Shown piece after piece: positions 1 to 7,419 of a stretch of DNA of 64,000 nt (position 1 is the stretch's first letter; every line of letters begins with the position of its first letter). Under the pieces are notes generated by a model. The model had not been told where the DNA came from and searched no databases. It was given only the letters and a program-made list of their open reading frames with translations. Where the stretch lies: contig NZ_CAKPXS010000001.1 of assembly GCF_934202235.1 (NCBI RefSeq), positions 1 to 64,000 on the forward strand, in the 5' to 3' direction. The stretch is from an uncultured Limosilactobacillus sp. (GTDB taxonomy: Bacteria; Bacillota; Bacilli; Lactobacillales; Lactobacillaceae). A program made the translations under genes and the position numbers.

Positions 1-167
1 GTGCACACCAGAACGGGCCGACTATTGCTGAAGTGATCAAACACGTTGATTTGAGCGTTGACGATATTGAGCAAATTGAAAAAGTTCTGGAAGAAAAAAG
101 AAAAACAGCACCAGCAGTGGTGCGTTGCGACTGTGTAGGTTGCGATCACCAAGCTGATGCTTCTTAA
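1..167 (+). CDS. 3' end of an unrecognised host gene
   Basis: An open frame enters at the left edge (first full codon at base 3) and stops with TAA at 165-167, giving 54 residues. The tail is charged and helical, followed by a cysteine-rich end with the pattern CDCVGCD. That spacing could bind a metal, but I cannot assign a family. A rho-independent terminator follows within 10 bases, so this is probably the last gene of a rightward unit. The start and most of the protein lie outside the window. Confidence 0.6.
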   Translation, partial: AHQNGPTIAEVIKHVDLSVDDIEQIEKVLEEKRKTAPAVVRCDCVGCDHQADAS

Positions 168-173
168 TGTGAA

Positions 174-197
174 TGGCTCCCGAGGGGGGCTTTTTTT
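174..197 (+). terminator. Rho-independent terminator after the partial gene
   Basis: A GC-rich hairpin (GGCTCCC then GGGGGGC) is followed by seven T residues on the plus strand. The T run touches the stop codon of the leftward nnrD gene, so the two genes converge here. Confidence 0.75.
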
Positions 198-1056
198 AGT
201 TAGTAAAGCCGATGCGGTGTTCTTCCGTTTGCATGGACATTTTCTTCATGTAAGCTGGAAGGGCGCGACTGATCTGGTGGGGCAAAACGATGTATTGTTG
301 CGCGGCAATTTGTTCGGCGACGTCACTGTGGGCGTAAACTGCGGCCAGGACAGCCCGCACGCCTTGCTGGTGGAACTGGGCCGTGAAACCGCCAACCATT
401 CCCGCCAGGGTGTCGCCCATCCCGCCGACTGCCTGGGCAGGCGTCCCAAGTGGTAACTGATAAATTTGGGCGCCGTTATAGATTTCCGTGCGGTGGGACT
501 TGAGGACGACCGTTGCCCCCAGTGACTTGACAACTGGCTTGTTGACACTTGGCTGTTGGTCAGCAATTTTAATTTTTGATAATCGTTGCCACTCCATCTG
601 GTGGGGGGTTAAGACGACATGTGAGTCGGGCATTGCCAGGTGGTCACGAGCCATAATGGTGATGGCCGACCCATCAATGACGACCGTCTGCTCCGGCTTT
701 AAGTGGGCTAAAACAACGTGGAGGGTGTGAGTACTAGCTTGGTCATCACCTAATCCCGGACCAACGACAACGGTTGTTGCTTTTTCGACGAGTGCTGCTA
801 ATTGAGAATCGTTATTCATGTCAGCAAACATTGCCTCGGGGACCTGGGCATGGAGTGCGCCAGCATTCAGTGGTGCTGTACAAGTGGTGACGAGCCCGGC
901 GCCAGAATAAACGGCGGCCATGGTGGCCATAATGATGGCGCCACCGAAGTTCTCATTGCCGCCGACGAGGGTCACCTTGCCAAAAGTTCCCTTGAAACTA
1001 TCAGCCGGACGGGGCCGGACGACTTCCGAAACGATCTGACTGTTAATTTTTTTCAC
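196..1056 (-). CDS. nnrD: ADP-dependent (S)-NAD(P)H-hydrate dehydratase
   Basis: This enzyme repairs damaged cofactor: it dehydrates the S form of NADHX or NADPHX back to NAD(P)H, using ADP. The 286-residue protein has the carbohydrate-kinase/YjeF C-terminal fold signatures: GTFGKVTLVGG near residue 24, GGAIIMA then YSGAGLVT near 38-56, VVVGPGLG near 97, VIDGSAI near 126, VLTPH near 148, and AVGGMGDTLAGMVGG near 210-224. The GMGD aspartate is the expected catalytic base. It is the stand-alone form, without the YjeF N-terminal epimerase domain. The start is a GTG preceded by a purine-rich AAGGGAAGGGG site. It is divergent from the universal stress gene. NnrD is well known in Firmicutes and the assignment is firm. 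Confidence 0.93.
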   Translation of the reverse strand: MKKINSQIVSEVVRPRPADSFKGTFGKVTLVGGNENFGGAIIMATMAAVYSGAGLVTTCTAPLNAGALHAQVPEAMFADMNNDSQLAALVEKATTVVVGPGLGDDQASTHTLHVVLAHLKPEQTVVIDGSAITIMARDHLAMPDSHVVLTPHQMEWQRLSKIKIADQQPSVNKPVVKSLGATVVLKSHRTEIYNGAQIYQLPLGTPAQAVGGMGDTLAGMVGGFTAQFHQQGVRAVLAAVYAHSDVAEQIAAQQYIVLPHQISRALPAYMKKMSMQTEEHRIGFTN

Positions 1057-1136
1057 GATAAACCCCTTCCCTTTCTACTAATTGCCCCTATTATGACATT
1101 CTTTGACTACCAAAACCAGAAAGGTTGGCGGACTAA

Positions 1137-1145
1137 TGATATAAT
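1137..1145 (+). promoter_or_regulatory. Extended -10 promoter for the usp gene
   Basis: TGATATAAT (TGn plus a perfect TATAAT) lies 30 bases upstream of the usp start. No good -35 is seen at 16-18 bp, as is usual for extended -10 promoters. Confidence 0.55.
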
Positions 1146-1174
1146 TAGCGTAATTGATTACGGGAGGCGGTATT

Positions 1175-1669
1175 ATGACGGCGTATCAGAAAGTACTAGT
1201 GGGGATTGATGGTTCGAAACAGTCAGCGATGGCATTGAAGAAGGCAATCGCAACGGCTAAGCGTAACCAAGCGCAACTTTACCTTCTCAGTATCGTTAAT
1301 GGGCCAGCGAGTGGTCGGCAGTCGTCTTTTGGTTTTCTTGACCAGTCAGCTTACCAGCAAAATACCACAGCAATGGAGAAGCTATTAGCCCAAAAGAAGA
1401 ACGAAGCAGTAGCGGCCGGGGTGTCGGCAGTGGCAACGAAGGTCCTCAGCGGTAATGCGAAGGTTGAGTTAAGTACCGGCTTTGTTACCCGGGAAGGGAT
1501 CGACTTGGTTGTCGTGGGAGCTTCGGGCCTGAACGTTGTGGGACGGATGATTGTTGGTTCGACTACCGCCTATGTTGTTCGGGAAGCCCCTTGTGATGTC
1601 ATGGTTGTCAGAACAGATGAGGATAATCAGCCCTTAGCAATTGAGAAGGCGTCATACCCAAAAATGTAA
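1175..1669 (+). CDS. Universal stress protein, UspA family
   Basis: This is a single-domain Usp protein of 164 residues, expected as a cytoplasmic dimer. It opens with the family pattern YQKVLVGIDGSKQS and has the nucleotide-binding motif near the C-terminus, VVGASGLNVVGRMIVGSTTAYVVREAPCDVMVVR, shown here in pieces: GASG, then the G-x9-G(S/T) loop GRMIVGSTT. ATP binding is therefore likely. The chosen ATG has GGGAGG nine bases upstream; an upstream in-frame GTG/ATA stretch has no such site. A hairpin terminator follows immediately, so it is monocistronic. Confidence 0.9.
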   Translation: MTAYQKVLVGIDGSKQSAMALKKAIATAKRNQAQLYLLSIVNGPASGRQSSFGFLDQSAYQQNTTAMEKLLAQKKNEAVAAGVSAVATKVLSGNAKVELSTGFVTREGIDLVVVGASGLNVVGRMIVGSTTAYVVREAPCDVMVVRTDEDNQPLAIEKASYPKM

Positions 1670-1676
1670 GGAAGTA

Positions 1677-1698
1677 ACGGTCGCTGCGACCGTTTTTT
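1677..1698 (+). terminator. Terminator of the usp gene
   Basis: ACGGTCG and CGACCGT pair as a perfect 7-bp stem with a 3-base loop and run into six T residues. Confidence 0.85.
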
Positions 1699-1748
1699 AG
1701 TTTAAGCTTTCTTTTTTTGCCGTACTTAATAGTGAGGAGGGCAAAATA

Positions 1749-2753
1749 ATGAAAGCAAGGATATTGGTGACAACTCTCGTGATTACCCAGCTCATTGGTC
1801 TTGTTCCGATGAAAAGTGTCAATGCTGTGGAGTCGACAGAAGAACAACGCTATTGGTCCGGTTACCGCGTGGGGAGGAATGACGCTCGTCAGCATTGTCA
1901 GCGGCAGTGGCAGGATCCTTTTATCTTGGCAGGTTATCAGCGGGGGCTAAAAGAGCAACAGGAAGAAGATCGGCAGCAAGAATCTGCAGTTCCCAAAGAG
2001 CAGCCGGCACCACCAGCGGCCCCGGCAGCGTCGGTGGTCGACGAAGAAAGGCCGCCAGCTGACAAGGCACTGCCGATGTCAGTCAGTCAGCGTCAGTTTG
2101 TGAATCACTTGGCGCCAGCAGCCCAGCAGCTGGGTTCGCAATACGATCTTTTTCCGTCAGTGTTGCTGGCCCAGGCAGCTTTAGAGAGTAACTGGGGGCA
2201 AAGTGATTTGGCACTCGGCCACCATAACTTATTTGGGATTAAGGCGTTACCGCACCAACGGGCAGTCACTTTGCCCACAACTGAAGATAGTGGGTCGGGG
2301 ATGGTGAAGACTACCGCTGCATTTTGCCACTACGCGAGCGATGCAGAAGCACTAGCAGCCTATGCTCAGCTTTTGCAGTCGCCACTTTATGCGGGAGTCC
2401 ACCGGCAACAGGCTCACAACTATCAAGCAGCAACGCGGGCGCTCACTGGTGTCTTTGCAACCGACCATCTCTATCATCAAAAGCTGAACTACCTGATTGA
2501 AGCTTACCAGCTGGATCGTTACGATCGTCCGGCAACTGCGGAGAATCAGCAAGAAAAAGATCAACAGCCACCGGTTCCAGCAGCTAATGAAAAGAAACCG
2601 GCTGCTGCGGCTAGACAAAAACCAGCTGAGTCGATTGAGACAAATAATGTCGGGGCAACGAAGAAAATGGCTTGGTATTGGTGGCCAGTCTCAATTATCA
2701 GTGGCGGGTCACTGACCTGGTTAGTTGACTTTTGGCGTCACCGGGTCCGTTGA
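1749..2753 (+). CDS. Secreted GH73 endo-beta-N-acetylglucosaminidase
   Basis: A cell-wall hydrolase of 334 residues. A signal peptide (charged MKAR, hydrophobic stretch, AxA-like end near SVNAVES) is followed by a Pro/Ala/Gln-rich linker (about residues 70-110). The glucosaminidase domain spans about 112-255. It shows FPSVLLAQAALESNWGQS, containing the catalytic glutamate of GH73, then HNLFGIK and the YxxxL-type tail motifs. A second low-complexity Gln/Lys/Pro linker leads to a C-terminal hydrophobic segment (WYWWPVSIISGGSLTWLVDFW) with a basic end, so the enzyme is probably membrane-tethered. The start ATG has GAGGAGG eight to nine bases upstream. It likely cleaves GlcNAc-MurNAc bonds in growth or separation. 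Confidence 0.88.
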   Translation: MKARILVTTLVITQLIGLVPMKSVNAVESTEEQRYWSGYRVGRNDARQHCQRQWQDPFILAGYQRGLKEQQEEDRQQESAVPKEQPAPPAAPAASVVDEERPPADKALPMSVSQRQFVNHLAPAAQQLGSQYDLFPSVLLAQAALESNWGQSDLALGHHNLFGIKALPHQRAVTLPTTEDSGSGMVKTTAAFCHYASDAEALAAYAQLLQSPLYAGVHRQQAHNYQAATRALTGVFATDHLYHQKLNYLIEAYQLDRYDRPATAENQQEKDQQPPVPAANEKKPAAAARQKPAESIETNNVGATKKMAWYWWPVSIISGGSLTWLVDFWRHRVR

Positions 2754-2808
2754 GTTTGTCAAACCTCTCCGGCAATGAGACAATAAATTGTTTGAGGAGG
2801 AAAGATTA

Positions 2809-3411
2809 ATGAAAAAAATGAGTCCGGCAGTAATTCGTAGTGAACTGACAATTGCGCAGCAACAGGGAACCCTCGTTGAGATTTATAACCTGGGGAGTGA
2901 CGACAGCTTTGATGTGGGCTTTGTCATTACAATGGATCATTTGTATGTCTTGATGCTGGTAATCGACTGGGATGGTAAACTCAATTGCCTGATGGTGACC
3001 CGTTTGTCAAGCGTTGACCGGGTACGGAGCAACACTGACTATTTGACGACGGTAACCGCAAAGAGCAAAGTCGCCCGGGAAAATGGTTACTTTGATATTT
3101 GGCATTTGCAGCACTTTTTACAAACTCATGATTTTACCAACCAACCACTACTGATGACATTATTAAAGGATTCGGCGGAAAATCACCTGCCAGTGGTTGT
3201 TGGCACTAATAAGTACAAGGGGCGGGATGATTTTGAAGGCATTATTACCGTTATCTCACCACGTTCTTTGACAATGAATTACTACAATGAACACGATCTA
3301 TCATCATTGTGGGAATACCAGGTACTGCTCGCTAACGTTGACTACCTCCGGGTGCGTGGCTACCAGATGGCACAGACGCGTGGGGTCTTTCGTGATATTT
3401 TTCACCAATAA
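2809..3411 (+). CDS. Unrecognised 200-residue cytoplasmic protein
   Basis: I do not recognise this family. The protein has no signal peptide or membrane segment. It alternates beta-like hydrophobic stretches (GFVITMDHLYVLMLVIDWDG; EGIITVISPRSLTM) with charged helices, suggesting a mixed alpha/beta fold. The ATG is preceded by AGGAGGAAAGATTA, a strong ribosome site. A possible promoter (TTGTCA, 17 bp, GACAAT) lies at 2757-2785. It sits between a cell-wall hydrolase and a LacI-type regulator; neither neighbour defines its role. Confidence 0.75.
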   Translation: MKKMSPAVIRSELTIAQQQGTLVEIYNLGSDDSFDVGFVITMDHLYVLMLVIDWDGKLNCLMVTRLSSVDRVRSNTDYLTTVTAKSKVARENGYFDIWHLQHFLQTHDFTNQPLLMTLLKDSAENHLPVVVGTNKYKGRDDFEGIITVISPRSLTMNYYNEHDLSSLWEYQVLLANVDYLRVRGYQMAQTRGVFRDIFHQ

Positions 3412-3416
3412 AAGTC

Positions 3417-3432
3417 GAGAAAGCGTTTGCTC
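3417..3432 (+). promoter_or_regulatory. LacI-family operator overlapping a promoter
   Basis: GAGAAAGCGTTTGCTC is a near-palindrome with a central CG, the hallmark of LacI-family operators. It overlaps the -35 (TTGCTC) of a plausible promoter with TAAACT 17 bp downstream, just ahead of the LacI-type gene, so autoregulation is likely (inference). Confidence 0.55.
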
Positions 3433-3499
3433 ATTAAAAACAGTTGGCGTAAACTGGATACAGTAAACTGATTTACTGAAATCGGAAGGATATCTTTTA

Positions 3500-4510
3500 A
3501 TGAAGAAAAAAGTGACTATTCGCGATGTCGCCCGCCAAGCGGGAGTATCCGTAACGACTGTTTCACAGATCCTCAACGGCAAGGGCCAGCGCTTTAGCAA
3601 ACGAACGCGTGAACATGTTTTGGAGTTGCGTGACAAGCTGAACTATGTTCCCGACTTTAATGCTCGGAACCTGATCCTCCATAGTTCACAAACCATTGGG
3701 GTTCTCGTTCCTAGCATGTCGAATTCATTCTTTAGTTCTTTTATCCAGGGAGTACAGGACAAGTGCCGGACGCGAGAAATCATGCCACTGGTTTTTGGTG
3801 CTAACCATGATGAAAAATTGGAGCGTTACTACTTAACTCAGCTGGTGGCACGGTCGGTGGATGGCTTGATTATTGCCTCGTCAACGATTACCACCAAGAC
3901 GATTGATGAAATTTTGCTCCCAGCTCACTTGCCATATGTTCTCTTTGACCAAAATGGCAGCCGGGGTGGTGACCGCTTGGGTGTTGATGATTACCAAGGA
4001 GGGCGTCTTGCCGCTCAGCACCTGGCGTCACTGGGGCACCGGCACGTGGTAATGGTGATGCCGGATGATGCCACGACAAATATTCAACAGCGGCTGGCGG
4101 GATTTGTGGCCGGATTAGAAGAACACCACATTCACTTTGTTCCTGACGAAGATGTCGTTTCAGCCAAGTTAACAATGCGCGGCGGTTACGAATCGACCGC
4201 GGCAGTGCTGGCCAAGCAACCGACAGCTATTTTTGCTGCTAACGACGAAATTGCTGTTGGCCTGATGAGAGGGCTAAAGGAGCAGGGCATCCAAATCCCA
4301 GATGATATTTCCGTCATGGGCTATGATGGTATCAACTTTGATGAATACGTCACACCAACCCTGACCACCGTTCAGCAGCCGACCCACCAAATTGGTGCGG
4401 CAGCCGTTCAGATGCTTTTTAAGCGGATTGACAATAGTGCATTAGAGTTACAACGGGCCTTTTTGCCAGTTCAATTGATCAGGCGCCAGAGTACCGCAGA
4501 GTTGAAATAA
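3500..4510 (+). CDS. LacI/GalR-family transcriptional regulator
   Basis: A 336-residue DNA-binding repressor. The N-terminal helix-turn-helix is TIRDVARQAGVSVTTVSQILNG (about residues 5-26), with a hinge helix ending near residue 60 (NARNLILHSSQTIGVLVPS). The rest is a periplasmic-binding-protein-like effector domain with typical sections: FQG-type binding, DGLIIASS, YVLFDQNG, GVDDYQGGRLAAQHLASLGH, IFAANDEIAVGLMRGL, and a C-terminal dimer segment. The effector is unknown; sequence features resemble RbsR-type sugar regulators, but no sugar operon adjoins. Start ATG with GGAAGGAT upstream. An operator-like palindrome lies 70 bp upstream. Confidence 0.9.
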   Translation: MKKKVTIRDVARQAGVSVTTVSQILNGKGQRFSKRTREHVLELRDKLNYVPDFNARNLILHSSQTIGVLVPSMSNSFFSSFIQGVQDKCRTREIMPLVFGANHDEKLERYYLTQLVARSVDGLIIASSTITTKTIDEILLPAHLPYVLFDQNGSRGGDRLGVDDYQGGRLAAQHLASLGHRHVVMVMPDDATTNIQQRLAGFVAGLEEHHIHFVPDEDVVSAKLTMRGGYESTAAVLAKQPTAIFAANDEIAVGLMRGLKEQGIQIPDDISVMGYDGINFDEYVTPTLTTVQQPTHQIGAAAVQMLFKRIDNSALELQRAFLPVQLIRRQSTAELK

Positions 4511-4560
4511 TCGGAGCCGTCCGTTAAGATAGGCACATTAATAACGGACAGGTGATAATA

Positions 4561-5271
4561 ATGGATAATAAGCGACAGATGATCCACCAGCGACCGTCAA
4601 CCAGTCTTTTCAAGCGAGTGTTAATCATGGTTGGCCTCGGGTTGATTATTCAGATTCCACCGACGATTTTGCTGGCATTGCATGACCACCGGCAATTTGA
4701 CAAGGTAACGTGGTCAGTTTTAAGTGTTTATCTTGTCGCCTTTGCTCTTATTATCTTGGTAGCCTTGAAAGTTTATCGGACCTACGATCGTCATTTGCAC
4801 CGCCCGCAGGGGTTAGGGAGTCGGTTAAAATGGGTGGTTGGCGGTTATGTTGCCATCCTTATCGGTGAGGGGGTGCTATCACGGCTTAATTACCTGCTTT
4901 ATCACCAAACATCAACGGCTAACAATAATAATATTGCGCAGCTAATGGGTAATAACCCGGTAACAGTGATCACAATGGGACTAACCGCTGTGATTTTGAC
5001 ACCAATCGCGGAGGAACTGATTTTCCGTGGAGCCTTGATGAACCTGTTCTTTAAGGACGGGTCAGTCCTTTGGCAAGTCATCTTATCTGGTGTGGTTTTC
5101 GGGAGCGAGCATGCTAGTACCAACCCCGTTAGCTTCTTAATCTACGTTTACCTGGGGATGGTTCTGGCAGTTGTTTATGTGAAGAGTGGTGACATTAAAA
5201 ATTCAATGTTGCTGCACGCGCTTAATAACCTTATTGCGATGATGATGCTCCTTAATAGCCTCCACGGCTGA
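4561..5271 (+). CDS. CPBP-family intramembrane metalloprotease
   Basis: A multi-spanning membrane protein of 236 residues with the CPBP (CAAX protease / bacteriocin-processing, Abi) signatures: motif 1 EELIFRG (about residues 155-161), motif 2 FGSEHAS (histidine, about 179-185), motif 3 LHALNN near the C-terminus. These glutamates and histidines form the expected active site. Hydrophobic segments cover about 18-36, 50-68, 90-110 and the three C-terminal helices. In lactic acid bacteria such proteins often act in bacteriocin self-immunity or peptide processing, but no bacteriocin gene is visible here. Start chosen at the ATG after ACAGGTGATAATA. Confidence 0.88.
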   Translation: MDNKRQMIHQRPSTSLFKRVLIMVGLGLIIQIPPTILLALHDHRQFDKVTWSVLSVYLVAFALIILVALKVYRTYDRHLHRPQGLGSRLKWVVGGYVAILIGEGVLSRLNYLLYHQTSTANNNNIAQLMGNNPVTVITMGLTAVILTPIAEELIFRGALMNLFFKDGSVLWQVILSGVVFGSEHASTNPVSFLIYVYLGMVLAVVYVKSGDIKNSMLLHALNNLIAMMMLLNSLHG

Positions 5272-5283
5272 AGTAAAGATGAT

Positions 5284-5320
5284 AAACGTTTCGTTAAGAC
5301 GACGGAACGTTTTTGTTTTT
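5284..5320 (+). terminator. Terminator after the CPBP protease gene
   Basis: AAACGTTTCGT pairs with ACGGAACGTTT (one wobble) around a short loop, followed by T-rich sequence. Confidence 0.75.
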
Positions 5321-5351
5321 CTTTAAGAAAAGGTAAAGCCTTAGCATTTAA

Positions 5352-5380
5352 TTGCAACCGCTTACAAAAGGTGGTATATT
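5352..5380 (+). promoter_or_regulatory. Sigma-A promoter overlapped by a cre site
   Basis: TTGCAA and TATATT are separated by exactly 17 bp. TGCAACCGCTTACA (5353-5366), which fits the catabolite-response consensus TGNAANCGNNNNCA, covers the -35 and spacer. Binding of CcpA there would be expected to repress. Confidence 0.65.
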
Positions 5381-5385
5381 AAAGG

Positions 5386-5663
5386 TGTGGAAGGACAGAT
5401 CAGAAAGTACGAGAGTAGTTTTCTGTGGACGCCTGGCAGTCGAAAGTTAGTAGGCTAGCAGCAGCGTAAGGATGACTAGAAACAGTAACTATAAAGATAA
5501 ATCATAAAGTCATCAGCGTGCACCAGTGCTTATAATTAGCAGCTTTGCGGAAGATTGAATCAAAAGAAAAGATACCAATACTTATCAAACACATGCTTCA
5601 GCGCAAAGGTGCAAATAGATTCCTTCCCAAAGTGGCTCGTCCCGTCCCGGGGCGGGCTTTTTT
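5386..5663 (+). ncRNA. Candidate structured RNA with its own promoter and terminator
   Basis: This roughly 280-base stretch has no convincing open frame but many paired segments. GGAAGGA (5390s) pairs with TCCTTCC near the 3' end as a closing helix. CAGAAA/TTTCTG, GCCT/AGGC and GATGACT/AGTCATC form internal hairpins. GCAGCTTTGCG pairs with CGCAAAGGTGC (one mismatch) as a long arm. A CCCGTCCC/GGGGCGGG hairpin plus six T residues ends it. It lacks T-box, RNase P, tmRNA and SRP signatures. Being a 6S-like RNA is possible but the multi-branched shape argues against it. Family unknown to me. Confidence 0.5.
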
Positions 5664-5673
5664 GATTTTAGTG

Positions 5674-5701
5674 TTGACAAGCATGAAAATGAGTGTATTA
5701 T
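5674..5701 (+). promoter_or_regulatory. Promoter of the amino-acid ABC transporter leader
   Basis: A perfect TTGACA is followed after 16 bp by TATTAT; the T-box leader begins just downstream. Confidence 0.65.
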
Positions 5702-5707
5702 TAAAAC

Positions 5708-5972
5708 AACATTAAAAAACAAAGAACAGACTAGTAGCGGGAAAGTTGTTACCAGAAAGTCGCCGGTTGATGCAAGGAGACAGCAAGCTGACCGTGAATC
5801 ACATCTGCGAGTTGATTTTCTGAAATTAGTAAGAAATTCCGGTAGCCGCCCGTTACAGCGCAGAGTTTACTTTTGAACTTGCTAAGGCTGCTTTTGTGAG
5901 AAAGCAGCACGATGAGGTGGAACCGCGGAATCGCCCTCGTACCAGAGATGGTACGGGGATTTTTCTTTTTCA
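5708..5972 (+). promoter_or_regulatory. T-box leader 1, probable histidine specifier
   Basis: A complete T-box leader that should bind uncharged tRNA and allow read-through into the transporter operon. The T-box sequence AGGTGGAACCGCGG is at 5915-5928. The competing terminator (TCGTACC/GGTACGG plus T run) follows at about 5932-5970. Upstream, the Stem I region contains the AGTA and GTGAA elements. By alignment with the brnQ leader in this same window (GTGAA-A-ATC), GTGAA-T-CAC gives CAC, a histidine codon, as specifier. The histidine assignment is inference; the T-box itself is clear. Confidence 0.85.
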
Positions 5973-6078
5973 GGAGTGAACTTATTGAGGTGGTCAGTGT
6001 AAGCTGGCCATAAAGGTGAGGTGGAACCGCGACTAGTCGTCCTCCATGGGGTCAAAGCCATGGGGGACTTTGTTTTTA
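5973..6078 (+). promoter_or_regulatory. Truncated second T-box antiterminator module
   Basis: A second AGGTGGAACCGCG (6019-6031) is followed by a strong terminator, GTCCTCCATGG/CCATGGGGGAC, and a T-rich tail (6039-6076). A short hairpin (TGGTCAG/CTGGCCA) that could be Stem III precedes it. There is no room for a Stem I with a specifier loop, so this module has the switch half only. Confidence 0.7.
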
Positions 6079-6098
6079 TTAAGGGGAGGTTTTTAACC

Positions 6099-6746
6099 AT
6101 GTCATTACACTATATTAGCGAAATCCTACCGTCGATCTTTAGCGGCTGTGGGGTGACCTTATCATTATTCTTTTGGACGTTACTGGGCTCATTGCCGCTA
6201 GGAATCTTAGTCAGTCTCGGCTTGAATTCACGTTTGGCACCACTACGCTGGGTGTTGAATATCTATGTTTGGCTGATGCGGGGGACACCATTGCTGCTGC
6301 AACTGATCTTTGTCTTCTATGGACTGCCGATTTGGGGGATTGTCTTCCAACGGTACCACGCCGCAGTGTTTGCCTTTATTTTTAACTATGCTGCTTACTT
6401 CGCGGAGATTTTTCGTGGCGGCTTCCAGTCAATTGACGATGGGCAATATGAAGCAGCCCGCCTGTTGGGACTCAGCTATGGTCAAACCATTCGCAAGATT
6501 GTGATTCCACAAGTGGTTAAGATTGTGATCCCGTCGATCGGTAACGAAGTCATCAACTTGGTTAAGGATTCATCACTGGTTTACGTTATTGGGTTGGGCG
6601 ACTTGCTGCGTGCTGGTAACGTTGCAACGGCGCGCGATGTCACGCTAGTTCCGCTCTTGGTTGTGGCGCTGATGTACCTGTTAATGATTGCAATTTGTAC
6701 CTGGGGATTAAACCGGGTTGAAAAGCGCTATGCCTACTTCAAGTAA
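6099..6746 (+). CDS. Polar amino-acid ABC transporter permease
   Basis: The membrane channel of an amino-acid importer, 215 residues with about five transmembrane helices. The permease signature EAARLLGLSYGQTIRKIVIPQ (EAA loop, about residues 133-152) contacts the ATPase. The N-terminus LPSIFSGCGVTLSLFFWTL and MRGTPLLLQLIFVFYGLP match the HisM/GlnP family. The start ATG has GGGGAGG nine bases upstream, directly after the second T-box terminator. It is first in an operon with the ATPase and the lipoprotein. The upstream leader suggests histidine as substrate (inference). Confidence 0.9.
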   Translation: MSLHYISEILPSIFSGCGVTLSLFFWTLLGSLPLGILVSLGLNSRLAPLRWVLNIYVWLMRGTPLLLQLIFVFYGLPIWGIVFQRYHAAVFAFIFNYAAYFAEIFRGGFQSIDDGQYEAARLLGLSYGQTIRKIVIPQVVKIVIPSIGNEVINLVKDSSLVYVIGLGDLLRAGNVATARDVTLVPLLVVALMYLLMIAICTWGLNRVEKRYAYFK

Positions 6747-6758
6747 GGGGGAAATAAG

Positions 6759-7400
6759 ATGTTAACTGTCAAAAATTTAAACAAGGCTTTTAATGGTCGC
6801 CAAATCCTTGATAACGTAACTTTAACGGTCAATGATTGCGAGGTCCTTTGTATTGTGGGACCTTCTGGGGCAGGGAAAACAACCTTACTGCGGTGCATCA
6901 CTGGACTGGAAACGGCCGATAGCGGTGAATTTAAACTGAATGGTCAGTCATTTGACCCCCAAACAGAGGGGGAACGGATCTTTGGGGTTGTTTTTCAAGA
7001 CTTTAACCTCTTTCCGAACCTGTCAGTCAACGAAAACATTACGTTGGCGCCGCGACTAGTCCAAAAGCTCTCCGTTGCCGCAGCCAATCAGAAGGCGGCA
7101 AGGCTGGAACAAGAACTAGGGTTAGTTCAAGTTAAGGACCAGTATCCCTGGCAACTCTCTGGTGGTCAAAAACAACGGGTGGCAATTGCCCGTGCCCTGG
7201 CCATGAAACCCCAGATTCTTTGCTATGACGAACCGACCTCGGCACTTGACCCGAACTTGCGGGATGAAGTTGCCAAATTGATCCTCAAGCTAAAGCAGGG
7301 GGGAACTACCCAGCTGATTATTACTCACGATATGGAATTTGCGCAGAAAGTGGCCGACCAACTCTTGCAGGTTGAAGCAATCGCTGATGGTCAAGACTAG
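6759..7400 (+). CDS. Polar amino-acid ABC transporter ATP-binding protein
   Basis: The 213-residue ATPase that powers the importer. Walker A GPSGAGKTT (about residues 32-40), Q-loop region FQDFNLFPNLSV, ABC signature LSGGQKQRVAIARAL (about 131-145), Walker B ILCYDEPTSALDP, and the switch histidine ITHD near the C-terminus are all intact. It is shorter than the usual 240-residue GlnQ proteins because the C-terminal tail is trimmed. It lies 12 bases after the permease and 19 before the lipoprotein gene, in one operon. Confidence 0.93.
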   Translation: MLTVKNLNKAFNGRQILDNVTLTVNDCEVLCIVGPSGAGKTTLLRCITGLETADSGEFKLNGQSFDPQTEGERIFGVVFQDFNLFPNLSVNENITLAPRLVQKLSVAAANQKAARLEQELGLVQVKDQYPWQLSGGQKQRVAIARALAMKPQILCYDEPTSALDPNLRDEVAKLILKLKQGGTTQLIITHDMEFAQKVADQLLQVEAIADGQD

Positions 7401-7419
7401 GATGAAAGGGGGATACTTT

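Noticed and set aside
5386..5663. T-box or RNase P RNA
   Set aside because: The T-box sequence and the conserved RNase P core are absent.
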